From: an uncultured Lachnospiraceae bacterium
Lineage (GTDB): Bacteria; Bacillota; Clostridia; Lachnospirales; Lachnospiraceae
Direction: 5' to 3'
Assembly: GCA_947174495.1 (NCBI GenBank)
Contig: CAMWJC010000004.1
Location: 1-64,000, forward strand
Length of the DNA stretch: 64,000 nt
Shown here: piece by piece, positions 22,202 to 31,016 of the stretch
Layout: every line of letters starts with the position of its first letter
How positions within the stretch are numbered: the first letter of the stretch is position 1
Notes under the pieces: model-generated
The model's input: only the letters and a program-made list of their open reading frames with translations
What the model was told of the DNA's origin: nothing
Databases searched by the model: none
Program-made: the position numbers and the translations under genes

Positions 22202-22357
22202 CAGTTCAGCCAGACAGGATAAAGAGCGAAAAATTGTGCTTGCACAAATTTTTCGCTCTTTGTTCTGTCTGAGGGAACGCCCTGGTAATGAGCAAGGAGT
22301 TGCGTAGCAACAGTAAGCACCGAAGGTGCGGCCTTGCGAATGGGCGTGGCTGAACTG
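22202..22357. repeat. Multi-hairpin palindromic element after ilvE
   Basis: Outer arms CAGTTCAGCC (22202-22211) and GGCTGAACTG (22348-22357) enclose the ilvE terminator and a cloverleaf-like region. In that region GCAAGG and CCTTGC bracket the small hairpins GTTGC-GTA-GCAAC and GCACC-GAA-GGTGC. This looks like a small interspersed palindromic element; no gene is seen in 22272-22456. Confidence 0.45.
22211..22271 (+). terminator. Strong intrinsic terminator of ilvE
   Basis: A stem of about 19 bp (AAAGAGCGAAAAATTGTGC with its near-perfect complement, 22221-22261), itself flanked by CAGACAG and CTGTCTG. The AT-rich arms could terminate in both directions. Confidence 0.7.
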
Positions 22358-22456
22358 CTTGATGTGGCCTGAACTTCCCTAGCAAAAACAATACTCAGGC
22401 GATTGCTGGATATAGAATATAATTGCACTGATAAATTACAATTGGAGGGAAAAGTT

Positions 22457-22957
22457 ATGTATATAAAATCAGAAAGATTTATTATAACAGATTTGACTAT
22501 GGATATGTGTAATGATTATCAAAAGAATTCTCTAGATGATGACAATAGGCGTTTCGTTCCGGATGAGGTATGTGAAACTTTGGAGGACGCAGAGAAAACT
22601 TTAAAATGGCTGATTGGGTCATATTCTACTTCAAGCGGTCCCTTTGTATACCCGATCATAACAAATGAAAATATAAATATTGGATACGTTCAAGCCTGTC
22701 CATTGGGAGAAGAATTTGAGATTGGATATCATATAGCCCAAAAGTATACAGGCAACGGATTTGCTACAGAAGCGGTAAAAGTATTTTTACCAGTGATAAT
22801 GGAAATGCTTCAAATTGATAAAATATATGGTATAGTTTTGGAAGAAAATATTGCTTCACATAAAGTTTTGGAAAAGAATGGTTTCAAATTAATTTTTAAA
22901 GGCATTGATAAATATCAAGGTAAGGATCGGGAGCTAAGAAAATATATTTTTGAATAG
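22457..22957 (+). CDS. GNAT-family N-acetyltransferase
   Basis: A 166-residue acetyl-CoA-dependent acetyltransferase of the RimJ/RimL type. The signature YTGNGFATEAVKVFLP corresponds to the acetyl-CoA pyrophosphate-binding loop, preceded by the strand FEIGYHIAQ, and the C-terminal NIASHKVLEKNGFKL is the usual motif B. The acceptor cannot be inferred. The ATG at 22457 has GGAGGGA seven bases upstream and is preferred over an in-frame ATG 18 codons before. Confidence 0.85.
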   Translation: MYIKSERFIITDLTMDMCNDYQKNSLDDDNRRFVPDEVCETLEDAEKTLKWLIGSYSTSSGPFVYPIITNENINIGYVQACPLGEEFEIGYHIAQKYTGNGFATEAVKVFLPVIMEMLQIDKIYGIVLEENIASHKVLEKNGFKLIFKGIDKYQGKDRELRKYIFE

Positions 22958-23005
22958 TAATTTTCAATTTGTCATACTGGAAAAGGGAGTAAAAATATAA
23001 AAAAT

Positions 23006-23049
23006 GATGCAACTATGATGCAATTACGATGCAACTATGATGCATACAT
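23006..23049 (+). repeat. Four 11-bp tandem repeats (GATGCA-type)
   Basis: GATGCAACTAT, GATGCAATTAC, GATGCAACTAT and GATGCATACAT follow each other with an exact 11-bp period, placing each copy on the same DNA face. They lie upstream of the lipoprotein gene pair. Confidence 0.7.
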
Positions 23050-23060
23050 CTTGTAAAATG

Positions 23061-23100
23061 ATAGCGTAGGCTGATAAATTTGTCGGTTTGCGCTATTTTT
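23061..23100 (+). terminator. Hairpin with T run in the leader of the lipoprotein pair
   Basis: ATAGCG (23061-23066) pairs with CGCTAT (23091-23096), with partial pairing inside, followed by T's. It lies 36 bp before the start codon, so it could act as an attenuator or end upstream transcription. Confidence 0.45.
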
Positions 23101-23135
23101 CTGATTTTGTAATTTTGAAGAGGGGGAAGACGGAA

Positions 23136-24122
23136 ATGGATAAACGAAAGACAGTGGGAGTGATTATTTTTGCAGCTATAATGCTTGTTTCCTGTAAGGG
23201 CAGGGCTGTAAATGTTCCTGACAATGATTTTGTCTTGCTGGAAAACAGTGTGGTAGAAGCAACAGAAATTTTACGCAATAGTGGACAAATTAACCAGAAA
23301 AATAATGATATGACATCGGAAAATGAGGAAGTACAAAATGAGGATGTGCAAAAACAGGATGTACATATGGGGATGACCATTAAACGAGTGTCAAGACCGA
23401 TTACAAATGATGAAGGAAAAGTGCTGGCAAATGTGTACTATGAAAAACCGGTGCTATTAGATGATTGCGAGGCGGCGCAAAAGATTAACCAGTTTTTTGA
23501 ACAGGAGGAAAAAATATGGCTCGAGGGAAAAGCCGGCAAAATCACGGAATATATGGATGATTATTATACCGATTTCCAAGAGGGAGTAGAACTTATGCGG
23601 GAGAGGTATGGAGATGAGGCGCTGATTGATTTCCCACTGCATTATACCATTAGTACAATAATTACTTTATTGGATAATGATATGTTGAGCATTTTACAAA
23701 TAAGAGATGTTATGTTGGAACACAAGCATTGCCATTATTATGGATATACTTTTGATCTAAAAAGTGGTGAGCAGATTCCACTCAATGCCTTGGCAAATAT
23801 AACCCCGGAAGGGCTGAAAAAGATTATTGGCGATATGGGAGAAATGTATGACGCCTTGGAAGGTGAAAATTATATGATTCACTATGGGGAAGATGAAATA
23901 GCAATGAATTATGAGTATTACTATGATGGGAGTCATTTTTTCATTATTATAAATCAGGCGGATGGACTAGGAATAGAGTTTCAGGATGGCGAAATTAGAG
24001 AATGGAATGGGAGATGGGGAGATGCGTATGAGGTGACAGCATTTTGGTACTGGATTTATCCATTAAATGAAGAAATAGAAAAAGAGATTTTTTACACTGA
24101 AGAAGGGGAAAGAAGTGAATGA
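23136..24122 (+). CDS. Lipoprotein with RsiV-like DUF3298 domain
   Basis: A 328-residue exported lipoprotein of unknown role. The signal peptide ends in MLVSCKG (Cys near residue 18). An acidic, Gln-rich stretch follows, then a region resembling the DUF4163/DUF3298 pair (VYYEKPVLLDDCEAAQKINQ; then YGYTFDLKSGEQIPLNALAN and later FFIIINQADG). In Bacillus such domains form the extracellular part of RsiV, which senses lysozyme; here the membrane helix of RsiV is replaced by a lipid anchor. The start at 23136 has GAGGGGG. The stop overlaps the next gene (ATGA), so the two are co-translated. Confidence 0.65.
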   Translation: MDKRKTVGVIIFAAIMLVSCKGRAVNVPDNDFVLLENSVVEATEILRNSGQINQKNNDMTSENEEVQNEDVQKQDVHMGMTIKRVSRPITNDEGKVLANVYYEKPVLLDDCEAAQKINQFFEQEEKIWLEGKAGKITEYMDDYYTDFQEGVELMRERYGDEALIDFPLHYTISTIITLLDNDMLSILQIRDVMLEHKHCHYYGYTFDLKSGEQIPLNALANITPEGLKKIIGDMGEMYDALEGENYMIHYGEDEIAMNYEYYYDGSHFFIIINQADGLGIEFQDGEIREWNGRWGDAYEVTAFWYWIYPLNEEIEKEIFYTEEGERSE

Positions 24123-26587
24123 AAAGAATTAATTGTATTATTTTAGTAATGTTGGCGGTGATGTTGTTTGCTTCCTGTGGAAAAGAAAGTAAAGAGCTGG
24201 ATGAAGACTCTGTTGGTGATCTGAGTCCTGTAGTAGAAGCGGAAGAAAATGAGAACTACCAGAAGATAAAGGATGATGCTGGAGAAATTGAGATCCCGGA
24301 AGGATATGTGCTGGTTGATTATGAAGAACTGGCAGGAGAGGAATATGACTTTTATTTGTTTGCAGATTGCTTTTTGAGGGAATTGTCTGATTTTTTGGCA
24401 GAGAAAAGTGATGATATTGATGTATTTGCAGGATATATTAATCAGGAAAAAGAGGTAGAGGGCGTTTCTGCTTTTATTTCAGGATTAAGGGAATCGGGAA
24501 CCACAATCAGTGGATATTATTTCTTGCGACAGGATAACGGTTCTGTATCATTTAACAATTTTCAGGAGGTTCCGGTTATCATAGAGTTTGTTTATGAGAA
24601 TCAAACAAGGAAAAAAGAAATTGAATTACTTTTCATTCAAAAGACTATAGATGGGGAAGATACTTTTTGGAGATTGGAGAAAATAGAACCATGGGTTGAG
24701 GAAGAGATAGAAGCGACGATTACGGAGGAGGAACAGGCGGAAAGCCCGAAAGAAATTGACAATTCCAGATGGAGTTGGTTTATTGAACCGGGAGAATATT
24801 CGGATATCGTATTGTATGATGAAAATTTCATTGCAGTGGCGGATTCTTCGGGGAAATATGGTTTTCTTGATGGGGATAAGAATTTGATCGTGGATTGCCA
24901 GTATATGAATGTGCTAGGTGTCTCTGAGCAGATTGCAAGAGTGATAGATATGGATCAAAATTATTTGTTCCTTGATTATAGTGGAAAAATGATTACGGAA
25001 GAAGTTTTCCAGGATGCCAATGATTTCAGCGAAGGCTTTGCGGCGGTGGAAAAGGAGGAAAAGTGGGGATTTATCAACACATCGGGAAAGATCGCCATAG
25101 CCTGTCAATATGACAATGTGACAGAATTCCATGAAGGGCTTGTAGCAGTGGAAAAGGACGGAAACTGGCATTATATTGATCAGAGAGGGAAAGAGGTCTT
25201 TGAAGAGGAATATGAAGATGCAATGTATTTCTCGGAAGGCCTGGCAGCAGTAAAAAAGGATGGAAAATGGGGTTTTATTGATAAAAATGGTAATTTAAAA
25301 ATTGATTTTCAATATGAGGATGCGGGAAATTTCAGCGAAGGAAAAGCGGCTGTTGCAAATACTATTGATGGATACCAGGAATGGGCGTATATCAATGCAG
25401 AGAATGAGGTGGTTATAGATTATAAATTGTATAGTGCCACAGAAGGAAGGCTGGTGCTTGTGGGAGAATTTCAAGATGGATATGCCCTTGTCACCAGTGA
25501 TTTGTATTGTCTGATCAACGAAGAGGGAAAGGAGGTTCTGGGAAATAATTCTTATTTCCTGACAGGCGGGAGCACATATAGTATTGAACTTGGCTGGATT
25601 GTGGCATATGATTATACAGACGATTCAATGATAGAGGAAAAATATGGTTTTGTGGATATCAATGGAAGAATCAAGGTGCCTTTTATCTTTGAGCACATAT
25701 CGGAAACACATGATGATTTGGCGGCAGTGCGCTATGAGCAGGAAGGGAAGACGGAAGCAGGAGTGATCCGGCTTAATTTGAGAAGCTATGACAGCCACAG
25801 GGAGTTTCCCTATGGAAATATGGAATATGTGGATAAGGAGACTTATGTGTTCTTAAAGAAAACATATGATGAAATAGATTTTACCGGCGAATATCAGATG
25901 GGAAATTTGGAATTATATGAGGAGTACATCAACGAATATAAGAAGCTGGTGGATAATGAAATTACATTTACAGAACCAGAGACAGGGACGGCGTATTATC
26001 TAAAGGAATATGGAGGCTTGAAGGTGTACAATAATGAGGAATTTGAACCTGACAAGTTCCGCTATTATCTGTTTGATATGGATGGTGATGCTACCCCTGA
26101 ATTATGCATATGGGATACGGAAACATACATTTTTAAGTACCACAGTGATTCCGGGAAAATGGAATTATGGAATGAGATACCGTTTTATAATATGCAGATC
26201 CATGGAACAAAGGCATTCTCTTGGAACTGGGAAGGGGTGCGTTATGGGTTTGAAAGGATAGATGAGCGGGGAGAAGAGATATTTGATGTTTATTTTCTGG
26301 TGGAGGCTTCCTGGAGTAATGGAATTGAGACTTATATGGTTGCAATGCCTTTTTATAATGGAAAACAGGTAGAAATGCCAAAGGAGATGGAAGAACAGGG
26401 ATATTTCAGCGAGGAAAATGGGCTGTATCTTTACCAGGTGACAGAAGAACAATTTGATGAATTGACACAGGACTATTTTAAAGCCCTAAAGGAATCAGAT
26501 GAGGAGAGAGAAAAGGTTACTTTCACTTATGAGGAGCTGTTTGGGACAGATGATGATATGAAAACAGATAATGGTCTGATAGATTGA
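24119..26587 (+). CDS. WG-repeat lipoprotein
   Basis: An 822-residue exported lipoprotein (signal peptide ending in LFASCG). The centre (about 235-450) holds WG beta repeats such as KYGFLDGDKNLIVDCQY, KWGFINTSGKIAIACQY, NWHYIDQRGKEVFEEEY and KWGFIDKNGNLKIDFQY. Such repeats form surface or periplasmic binding structures of largely unknown ligand. The C-terminal third has a FDMDGDATPELCIWD segment, similar to calcium-binding or FG-GAP-like motifs found at the end of such proteins. It is translationally coupled to the RsiV-like lipoprotein. Confidence 0.75.
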   Translation: MKRINCIILVMLAVMLFASCGKESKELDEDSVGDLSPVVEAEENENYQKIKDDAGEIEIPEGYVLVDYEELAGEEYDFYLFADCFLRELSDFLAEKSDDIDVFAGYINQEKEVEGVSAFISGLRESGTTISGYYFLRQDNGSVSFNNFQEVPVIIEFVYENQTRKKEIELLFIQKTIDGEDTFWRLEKIEPWVEEEIEATITEEEQAESPKEIDNSRWSWFIEPGEYSDIVLYDENFIAVADSSGKYGFLDGDKNLIVDCQYMNVLGVSEQIARVIDMDQNYLFLDYSGKMITEEVFQDANDFSEGFAAVEKEEKWGFINTSGKIAIACQYDNVTEFHEGLVAVEKDGNWHYIDQRGKEVFEEEYEDAMYFSEGLAAVKKDGKWGFIDKNGNLKIDFQYEDAGNFSEGKAAVANTIDGYQEWAYINAENEVVIDYKLYSATEGRLVLVGEFQDGYALVTSDLYCLINEEGKEVLGNNSYFLTGGSTYSIELGWIVAYDYTDDSMIEEKYGFVDINGRIKVPFIFEHISETHDDLAAVRYEQEGKTEAGVIRLNLRSYDSHREFPYGNMEYVDKETYVFLKKTYDEIDFTGEYQMGNLELYEEYINEYKKLVDNEITFTEPETGTAYYLKEYGGLKVYNNEEFEPDKFRYYLFDMDGDATPELCIWDTETYIFKYHSDSGKMELWNEIPFYNMQIHGTKAFSWNWEGVRYGFERIDERGEEIFDVYFLVEASWSNGIETYMVAMPFYNGKQVEMPKEMEEQGYFSEENGLYLYQVTEEQFDELTQDYFKALKESDEEREKVTFTYEELFGTDDDMKTDNGLID

Positions 26588-26592
26588 AATGG

Positions 26593-26750
26593 ATGGTGAC
26601 GGAGGAAGAATATGAGGAGGCAAGGTGTAATTTATTAAAATGATTTTGATTGACGGGAAGGAGAACTTAGTTGTAGAATTTCTGTATATGAAGGTGCATG
26701 ACTATGGCGAATTGATGGATGATAAGATTCAAAAAGTAGAAGAAAATTGA
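26593..26750 (+). pseudogene. Remnant of a lipoprotein-like gene
   Basis: A 16-codon frame (MVTEEEYEEARCNLLK) and a 36-codon frame (from 26640) overlap by ATGA. The first resembles VTEEQFDELTQDYFKALK near the end of the preceding WG-repeat protein, so this may be the decayed tail of a duplicated copy. The similarity is short and the call is weak. Confidence 0.3.
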
Positions 26751-26833
26751 AATAAACAAAATAGTTATGCAAAAATATCCAAGCCTGAAAATGTAAATGT
26801 CTGTATGAAGAAATGACATACGAGGGAGCGAAA

Positions 26834-28345
26834 ATGCAGAGTGTTGAAAAATGGGGAGTGTTTGAAGTTTCGTGCACAGGTAAAACAGAAGGGAATCCTT
26901 TTGCGGACTATGCTGTTTGGGGAGAGTTTAAAGGCGAACAGGAGCAGGTCAGGGTTAGGGGATTTTATGATGGCAACGGGATCTATAAGATCAGGTTTAT
27001 GCCCATGTATGAGGGATATTATCATTACAGGGTAAGCGGAACTTTTTCGGAAGATACATATGAGGGAGACTTTCTTGTGCTGCCTGCCTCTGAAGGAAAT
27101 CATGGTCCGGTAAAGGTTTTTGGACAGTATCATTTCAAATATCAGGATGGGACAAGCTATTTTCCACTTGGGACGACCTGCTATGTCTGGAATCTGCAAA
27201 ATGATGAACTGGTCAGTCAGACCCTTAAAGCGCTCAGGGAATCTCCTTTTAACAAGATACGGTTTTGTATTTTTCCCAAGCATTATGTCTATAATTTAGG
27301 TGAACCGAGATCTTATCCTTATGAAGGGACGCCCATGGACAGCAGTGTTTTGACAGAGGAGAATTTTGATCAGTTTACGGGAAATACAGAGCTAAGTAAT
27401 TTTGATTTTTCACGGTTCCATACAGAACACTTCCGCCACATTGAGTACTGTATAAACGAACTGATGGCGATGGGGATCGAGGCAGATCTCATTTTATTCC
27501 ATCCTTATGATAGGTGGGGGTTCTCCAAAATGAGCAGAGAGCAGGATTCCTTTTTCCTGAAATATGTTGTTGCACGTTTGGCAGCGTATAGAAATGTATG
27601 GTGGGCATTTGCTAATGAGTATGATCTTATGGATAAATCTCATGAGGACTGGAAACATTGCGGGGAATTGGTTCAACAAGAAGATCCTTATCAGCATCTT
27701 CGGTCGATCCACAACTGCATAAAGCTTTATGACCACAAGGAGGAGTGGATCACACATTGCAGCATCCAGAGGACGGATTTGTATCGGACAACTGAAAATA
27801 CAGATGAGTGGCGAAGAACATACCAAAAGCCTGTTGTTTTAGATGAGATTGCTTATGAGGGGAACATTCAGCATGGCTGGGGAAACATCAGTGGAAAGGA
27901 ACTGGTGCGCCGGTATTATGAAGGAATATGCCGGGGAGGTTATCCTCAGCACGGTGAAACATTTACCAGCGCGGATAATATTCTCTGGTGGTCTCATGGC
28001 GGAATCCTAAAAGGAGAAAGCGTGTCACGGATTGCATTCCTTCGTAAGCTTTTGGAGCAAAGCGGCGTACAGGGACTTAAGCTTTGGGAGAAGGCTGCAT
28101 GGGATGAGGTATGCGGAGTGCCGGAAAAAGACGAGGACCCGGAATATTATCTTTTCTATTATGGTTTTATGCGTCCGTGTGTAAGAAACTATCATCTTAA
28201 GGAAGAGAAAAGCTATCATGTCAGGGTGATTGATACATGGAATATGACGATTGAGGATAGAGGAACATACAGCGGAAGTTTTAAGATTGATCTTCCGGGA
28301 AGAGAATATATAGCGGTGGAAATTCAGGAAGGAGTGCATGCATGA
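26834..28345 (+). CDS. DUF5060/DUF4038-type glycoside hydrolase
   Basis: A 503-residue probable cytosolic glycosidase. The N-terminal beta-sandwich ([20 protein letters not shown], 1-85) matches DUF5060; a TIM barrel follows ([45 protein letters not shown]), with Glu residues in NEYD and DEIAYEG as likely catalytic pair; a C-terminal beta domain (about 420-503) resembles DUF5605. Such proteins act on plant-derived oligosaccharides, and some DUF4038 members are apiosidases; substrate uncertain. No signal peptide is seen. GAGGGAG precedes the ATG at 26834. It overlaps ispF by 4 bp, which is an odd partner for a sugar enzyme. Confidence 0.7.
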   Translation: MQSVEKWGVFEVSCTGKTEGNPFADYAVWGEFKGEQEQVRVRGFYDGNGIYKIRFMPMYEGYYHYRVSGTFSEDTYEGDFLVLPASEGNHGPVKVFGQYHFKYQDGTSYFPLGTTCYVWNLQNDELVSQTLKALRESPFNKIRFCIFPKHYVYNLGEPRSYPYEGTPMDSSVLTEENFDQFTGNTELSNFDFSRFHTEHFRHIEYCINELMAMGIEADLILFHPYDRWGFSKMSREQDSFFLKYVVARLAAYRNVWWAFANEYDLMDKSHEDWKHCGELVQQEDPYQHLRSIHNCIKLYDHKEEWITHCSIQRTDLYRTTENTDEWRRTYQKPVVLDEIAYEGNIQHGWGNISGKELVRRYYEGICRGGYPQHGETFTSADNILWWSHGGILKGESVSRIAFLRKLLEQSGVQGLKLWEKAAWDEVCGVPEKDEDPEYYLFYYGFMRPCVRNYHLKEEKSYHVRVIDTWNMTIEDRGTYSGSFKIDLPGREYIAVEIQEGVHA

Positions 28346-28884
28346 GAATAGGAATGGGCTATGATGTTCACAGACTTACAGAAGAAAGAGCGCTGATCAT
28401 AGGCGGCGTGGAGATACCATACGAAAAGGGGCTTTTGGGACATTCGGATGCGGATGTGCTGCTTCATGCTATTATGGATGCCTTGCTGGGGGCGGCGGCG
28501 CTGGGAGATATCGGCAAGCATTTTCCGGATACGGATCCGGCTTATAAAGGGATTTCTTCCATGAAGCTGCTTGAGCATGTAGGGAAGCTTTTGGAGGACA
28601 ACCTGTTTTTGATTGAAAATATCGACGCAACGATCATTGCGCAGGCGCCTAAAATGCGCCCCTATATTGATACCATGAGAGAAAATATTGCAAAAGCACT
28701 GGGGATTCAGGTGGAGCAGGTCAATGTAAAAGCAACGACAGAGGAAGGACTTGGTTTTACAGGAACGGGAGAAGGTATTTCTTCGCAGGCAATTTGCATG
28801 CTTACAAGTCCGGTGAATCTTGCCAGTGAGGACGTTATGATGAGGGGCTGTGAGGGATGCAGCGGATGCCCTCAGCAGAAGTAG
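28342..28884 (+). CDS. ispF: 2-C-methyl-D-erythritol 2,4-cyclodiphosphate synthase
   Basis: A 180-residue enzyme of the MEP isoprenoid pathway, cyclising CDP-methylerythritol phosphate. The metal-binding DVHRL (8-12) and [21 protein letters not shown], and the C-terminal [17 protein letters not shown] are diagnostic. The usual length is about 157 residues; here a 20-residue tail with CEGCSGC follows the enzyme core, which could bind a metal or form a disulphide. Overlap with the upstream gene suggests coupling. Confidence 0.93.
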   Translation: MRIGMGYDVHRLTEERALIIGGVEIPYEKGLLGHSDADVLLHAIMDALLGAAALGDIGKHFPDTDPAYKGISSMKLLEHVGKLLEDNLFLIENIDATIIAQAPKMRPYIDTMRENIAKALGIQVEQVNVKATTEEGLGFTGTGEGISSQAICMLTSPVNLASEDVMMRGCEGCSGCPQQK

Positions 28885-28933
28885 GAATCAGACAGTGGAA
28901 GTGTGAATCAGACATGAAAGGAAGATAAGGCAG

Positions 28934-29353
28934 ATGAAGATACTGGTGATCGATGCTCAGGGAGGCGGTGTCGGTAAACAATTGATTACGGCCATGAAAC
29001 AAAGTATGCAGGACATTGTGATAACCGCAGTGGGAACCAATTCTGCGGCCACCTCCGCCATGCTGAAGGCAGGGGCGGATTTTGCGGCAACCGGGGAGAA
29101 TGCCGTGGTAGTGGCATGTCGTAAGACGGATGTTATTGTGGGACCGGTTGGAATTGTGATTGCAGATGCGTTATTGGGAGAAATCACTCCCAGGATGGCA
29201 GTGGCAGTGGCTCAAAGTGATGCCAAAAGAATTCTGTTGCCATTCAATCATTGCAATAATATTATTGTGGGGGTGTCGGAGTTTCAAGTAGGAAAGCTGG
29301 TGCAGGCGGCAATTGCGGAATTGACAAAAACACAAAATTCCTGTAAGATATAA
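28934..29353 (+). CDS. DUF3842 family protein
   Basis: A 139-residue protein of the DUF3842 family, widespread in Clostridia and without known function. It has a Rossmann-like start MKILVIDAQGGGVGKQL with a glycine-rich loop, then alternating strands and helices (VVACRKTDVIVGPVGIVIAD; RILLPFNHCNNIIVGV). The NHCNN segment with conserved-looking His and Cys could be an active or metal site. It lies upstream of the lar gene cluster but a terminator-like hairpin separates them. Confidence 0.75.
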   Translation: MKILVIDAQGGGVGKQLITAMKQSMQDIVITAVGTNSAATSAMLKAGADFAATGENAVVVACRKTDVIVGPVGIVIADALLGEITPRMAVAVAQSDAKRILLPFNHCNNIIVGVSEFQVGKLVQAAIAELTKTQNSCKI

Positions 29354-29476
29354 CAAACAGTTGGCAGAAGCCGGCAAGGGAATGCAGAAGTGTTCCGGGT
29401 TAATGATTAAAGTGCTTTTTGAAAGAATACCAGGGAGGTATGCAGTTTCTCAGAAGAGAAATTACATGCCTTTTTT
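29354..29476 (+). promoter_or_regulatory. Leader with terminator: possible attenuator before the lar operon
   Basis: An 80-nt region with short hairpins (TTGGC-AGAA-GCC; GGAA...TTCC) is followed by a 15-bp stem with one mismatch (29437-29451 with 29456-29470) and six T's. Only 46 bp without a clear promoter separate it from the next gene. It is either the DUF3842 terminator or a transcription attenuator controlling the downstream five genes. Confidence 0.45.
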
Positions 29477-29522
29477 GTGTTCAGACAAACAGCGCACATG
29501 AAAAATAAGGAGGAAAATTCAA

Positions 29523-29897
29523 ATGGGATGTTTTATTGTTCCGGCAACAGAGGCAATCGTAACAACGGTTGTGGCAAAGACACAGAAAACAAATGAAGAG
29601 AAATGCGAGGCTAAGAGAAGTCCTTTTACAGGAAAAGTTAAATGGCTTACGAATCTGCTTTGGGGCGGCAGTGCGCTGCTTGTATTTGAGCATGTGTGGC
29701 ACGGAGAGGTAGTGCCTTGGTTTCCGTTTCTGACGGCAGCCTCCAACCCAGCGGACGCTTCGGTTATGCTTCATGAAATGGCAACGGCAGGTGTGGGCAT
29801 GGCGGTACTGGTGAGCGCAGTCTGGCTTGGTATGGTGGCGGTGGCTAATGTGATTGAGAAAAGAGAAGATACTGAAGGCGCAGAGGCAGTGAAATAG
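29523..29897 (+). CDS. Small membrane protein of unknown function, lar operon
   Basis: A 124-residue protein that I do not recognise. It has a hydrophobic N-terminus (FIVPATEAIVTTVVA), a basic stretch, then two or three membrane segments (LLWGGSALLVFEHVW; PWFPFL; GVGMAVLVSAVWLGMVAVANVI). His and Glu residues in EHVWHGE and MLHEM lie at or within the membrane part and could bind metal. GGAGG precedes the ATG. It is 19 bp before the next small membrane gene and is the first gene in the series leading to larE-larB-larC. Confidence 0.55.
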   Translation: MGCFIVPATEAIVTTVVAKTQKTNEEKCEAKRSPFTGKVKWLTNLLWGGSALLVFEHVWHGEVVPWFPFLTAASNPADASVMLHEMATAGVGMAVLVSAVWLGMVAVANVIEKREDTEGAEAVK

Positions 29898-29916
29898 AAA
29901 GGCAGGAACGACCATC

Positions 29917-30249
29917 ATGACATTGCTTACAACAATATTTGCGGCAATTATTTCTACAGTTATATGGTATAGGCACGCGCCGGAAAACGAAATGAAGGTC
30001 AGTGTTCTGTGCTGGATGTACTGGGGAGCTTCTCTGATGTGGCTGGTGGATGCAATATTTGAATATGCCGAACTTCATGAGGCATATTTTACTCCGGAAC
30101 CGATAGAAATGCTGAATGATTTTTATTTGGGGCTGTCTGTGGTGGCATTGGGATTAATCATCTGGCTGGTCATTCTTTTGGTTAAGGATCCGAAAGGTGT
30201 TGTCAGGGCATCACTGAGGAAACAGAGGACACAACAAAAAGAAGGATAA
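29917..30249 (+). CDS. Second small membrane protein of unknown function, lar operon
   Basis: A 110-residue protein with three predicted membrane segments (TLLTTIFAAIISTVIWY; VLCWMYWGASLMWLVDAIF; YLGLSVVALGLIIWLVILLV) and a basic C-terminal tail. Acidic and His residues cluster in the loop YAELHEAYFTPEPIEM. I recognise no family. With 19 bp before it and 20 bp after it (to larE), it is very likely co-transcribed with the lactate-racemase cofactor genes; a role in nickel supply or cofactor handling is a guess from that context. Confidence 0.55.
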   Translation: MTLLTTIFAAIISTVIWYRHAPENEMKVSVLCWMYWGASLMWLVDAIFEYAELHEAYFTPEPIEMLNDFYLGLSVVALGLIIWLVILLVKDPKGVVRASLRKQRTQQKEG

Positions 30250-30269
30250 TTTCAAAAGAAGTTAATATT

Positions 30270-31016
30270 ATGAATTTAAAAGAATTTTTTGGAGAAAACA
30301 GAAGAGCTGCTATTGCGTTTTCTGGAGGTGTTGATTCGGCGTATCTGATGTATGCTGCTCAAAGGTATGGAGCAGAGGTGAAAGCCTATTATGTGAAATC
30401 GGCATTTCAACCGGAATTTGAATGGAGGGATGCGCTGCGCCTTTCCGCGGAACTGAATGTGGAAATGAAAGTGCTCCCGGTTCAAATTCTGGGAAATAGC
30501 GATGTGACATCAAATCCATATAATAGATGCTATTATTGTAAAAAAATAATATTTTCTGAAATTATAAAGGCGGCACTGGAAGATGGATTTCCTCTGATTC
30601 TCGATGGAACCAATGCATCTGATGAGGAGCGCGACAGGCCGGGAATGCAGGCGATAAGGGAATTAAAGGTTCGTTCTCCGCTGCGGGAGTGCGGATTGAC
30701 CAAGAAGGAGATACGAAGGCTTTCCAAGGAGGCAGGACTTTTTACCTGGGATAAGCCGGCTTATGCCTGTCTCGCAACAAGAATCCCAACAGGATGTGAA
30801 ATTACCAAAGAAAAGCTTTTTAAGACGGAACAGGCGGAAGAGGCTTTGTTCCGTCTTGGATTTACTGATTTCCGGGTGCGGATGCTGGGAGAAGCGGCAA
30901 AGCTTCAAGTCCCGGCAAGCCAGTTTGAGAAGGTACTTATAGAAAAGAGAAGTATTATAGCCGAATTGAAGAAGTATTATAGCTCCGTACTTTTGGATTT
31001 GGAGGAAAGAGGATGA
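30270..31016 (+). CDS. larE: LarE, sulfur transferase for the nickel-pincer cofactor
   Basis: A 248-residue PP-loop ATPase that adenylates a carboxylate of the pyridinium cofactor precursor and donates sulfur, the second step of nickel-pincer nucleotide (NPN) synthesis. The PP-loop SGGVDS (about 19-24) is intact. Cys residues occur in NRCYYCKK and in ACLATRIPTGC; LarE enzymes use either a sacrificial Cys or a [4Fe-4S] cluster here, and the spacing alone does not let me decide. It overlaps larB by 4 bp. Confidence 0.88.
   Translation: MNLKEFFGENRRAAIAFSGGVDSAYLMYAAQRYGAEVKAYYVKSAFQPEFEWRDALRLSAELNVEMKVLPVQILGNSDVTSNPYNRCYYCKKIIFSEIIKAALEDGFPLILDGTNASDEERDRPGMQAIRELKVRSPLRECGLTKKEIRRLSKEAGLFTWDKPAYACLATRIPTGCEITKEKLFKTEQAEEALFRLGFTDFRVRMLGEAAKLQVPASQFEKVLIEKRSIIAELKKYYSSVLLDLEERG

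Noticed and set aside
23006-23049. CRISPR array from the four short repeats
   Set aside because: The repeats are 11 bp and directly adjacent, with no spacers and no cas genes nearby.
29354-29476. Known riboswitch (NiCo, fluoride or manganese type) before the lar operon
   Set aside because: I could not match the consensus of any of these classes; only an unassigned structured leader with a terminator is supported.
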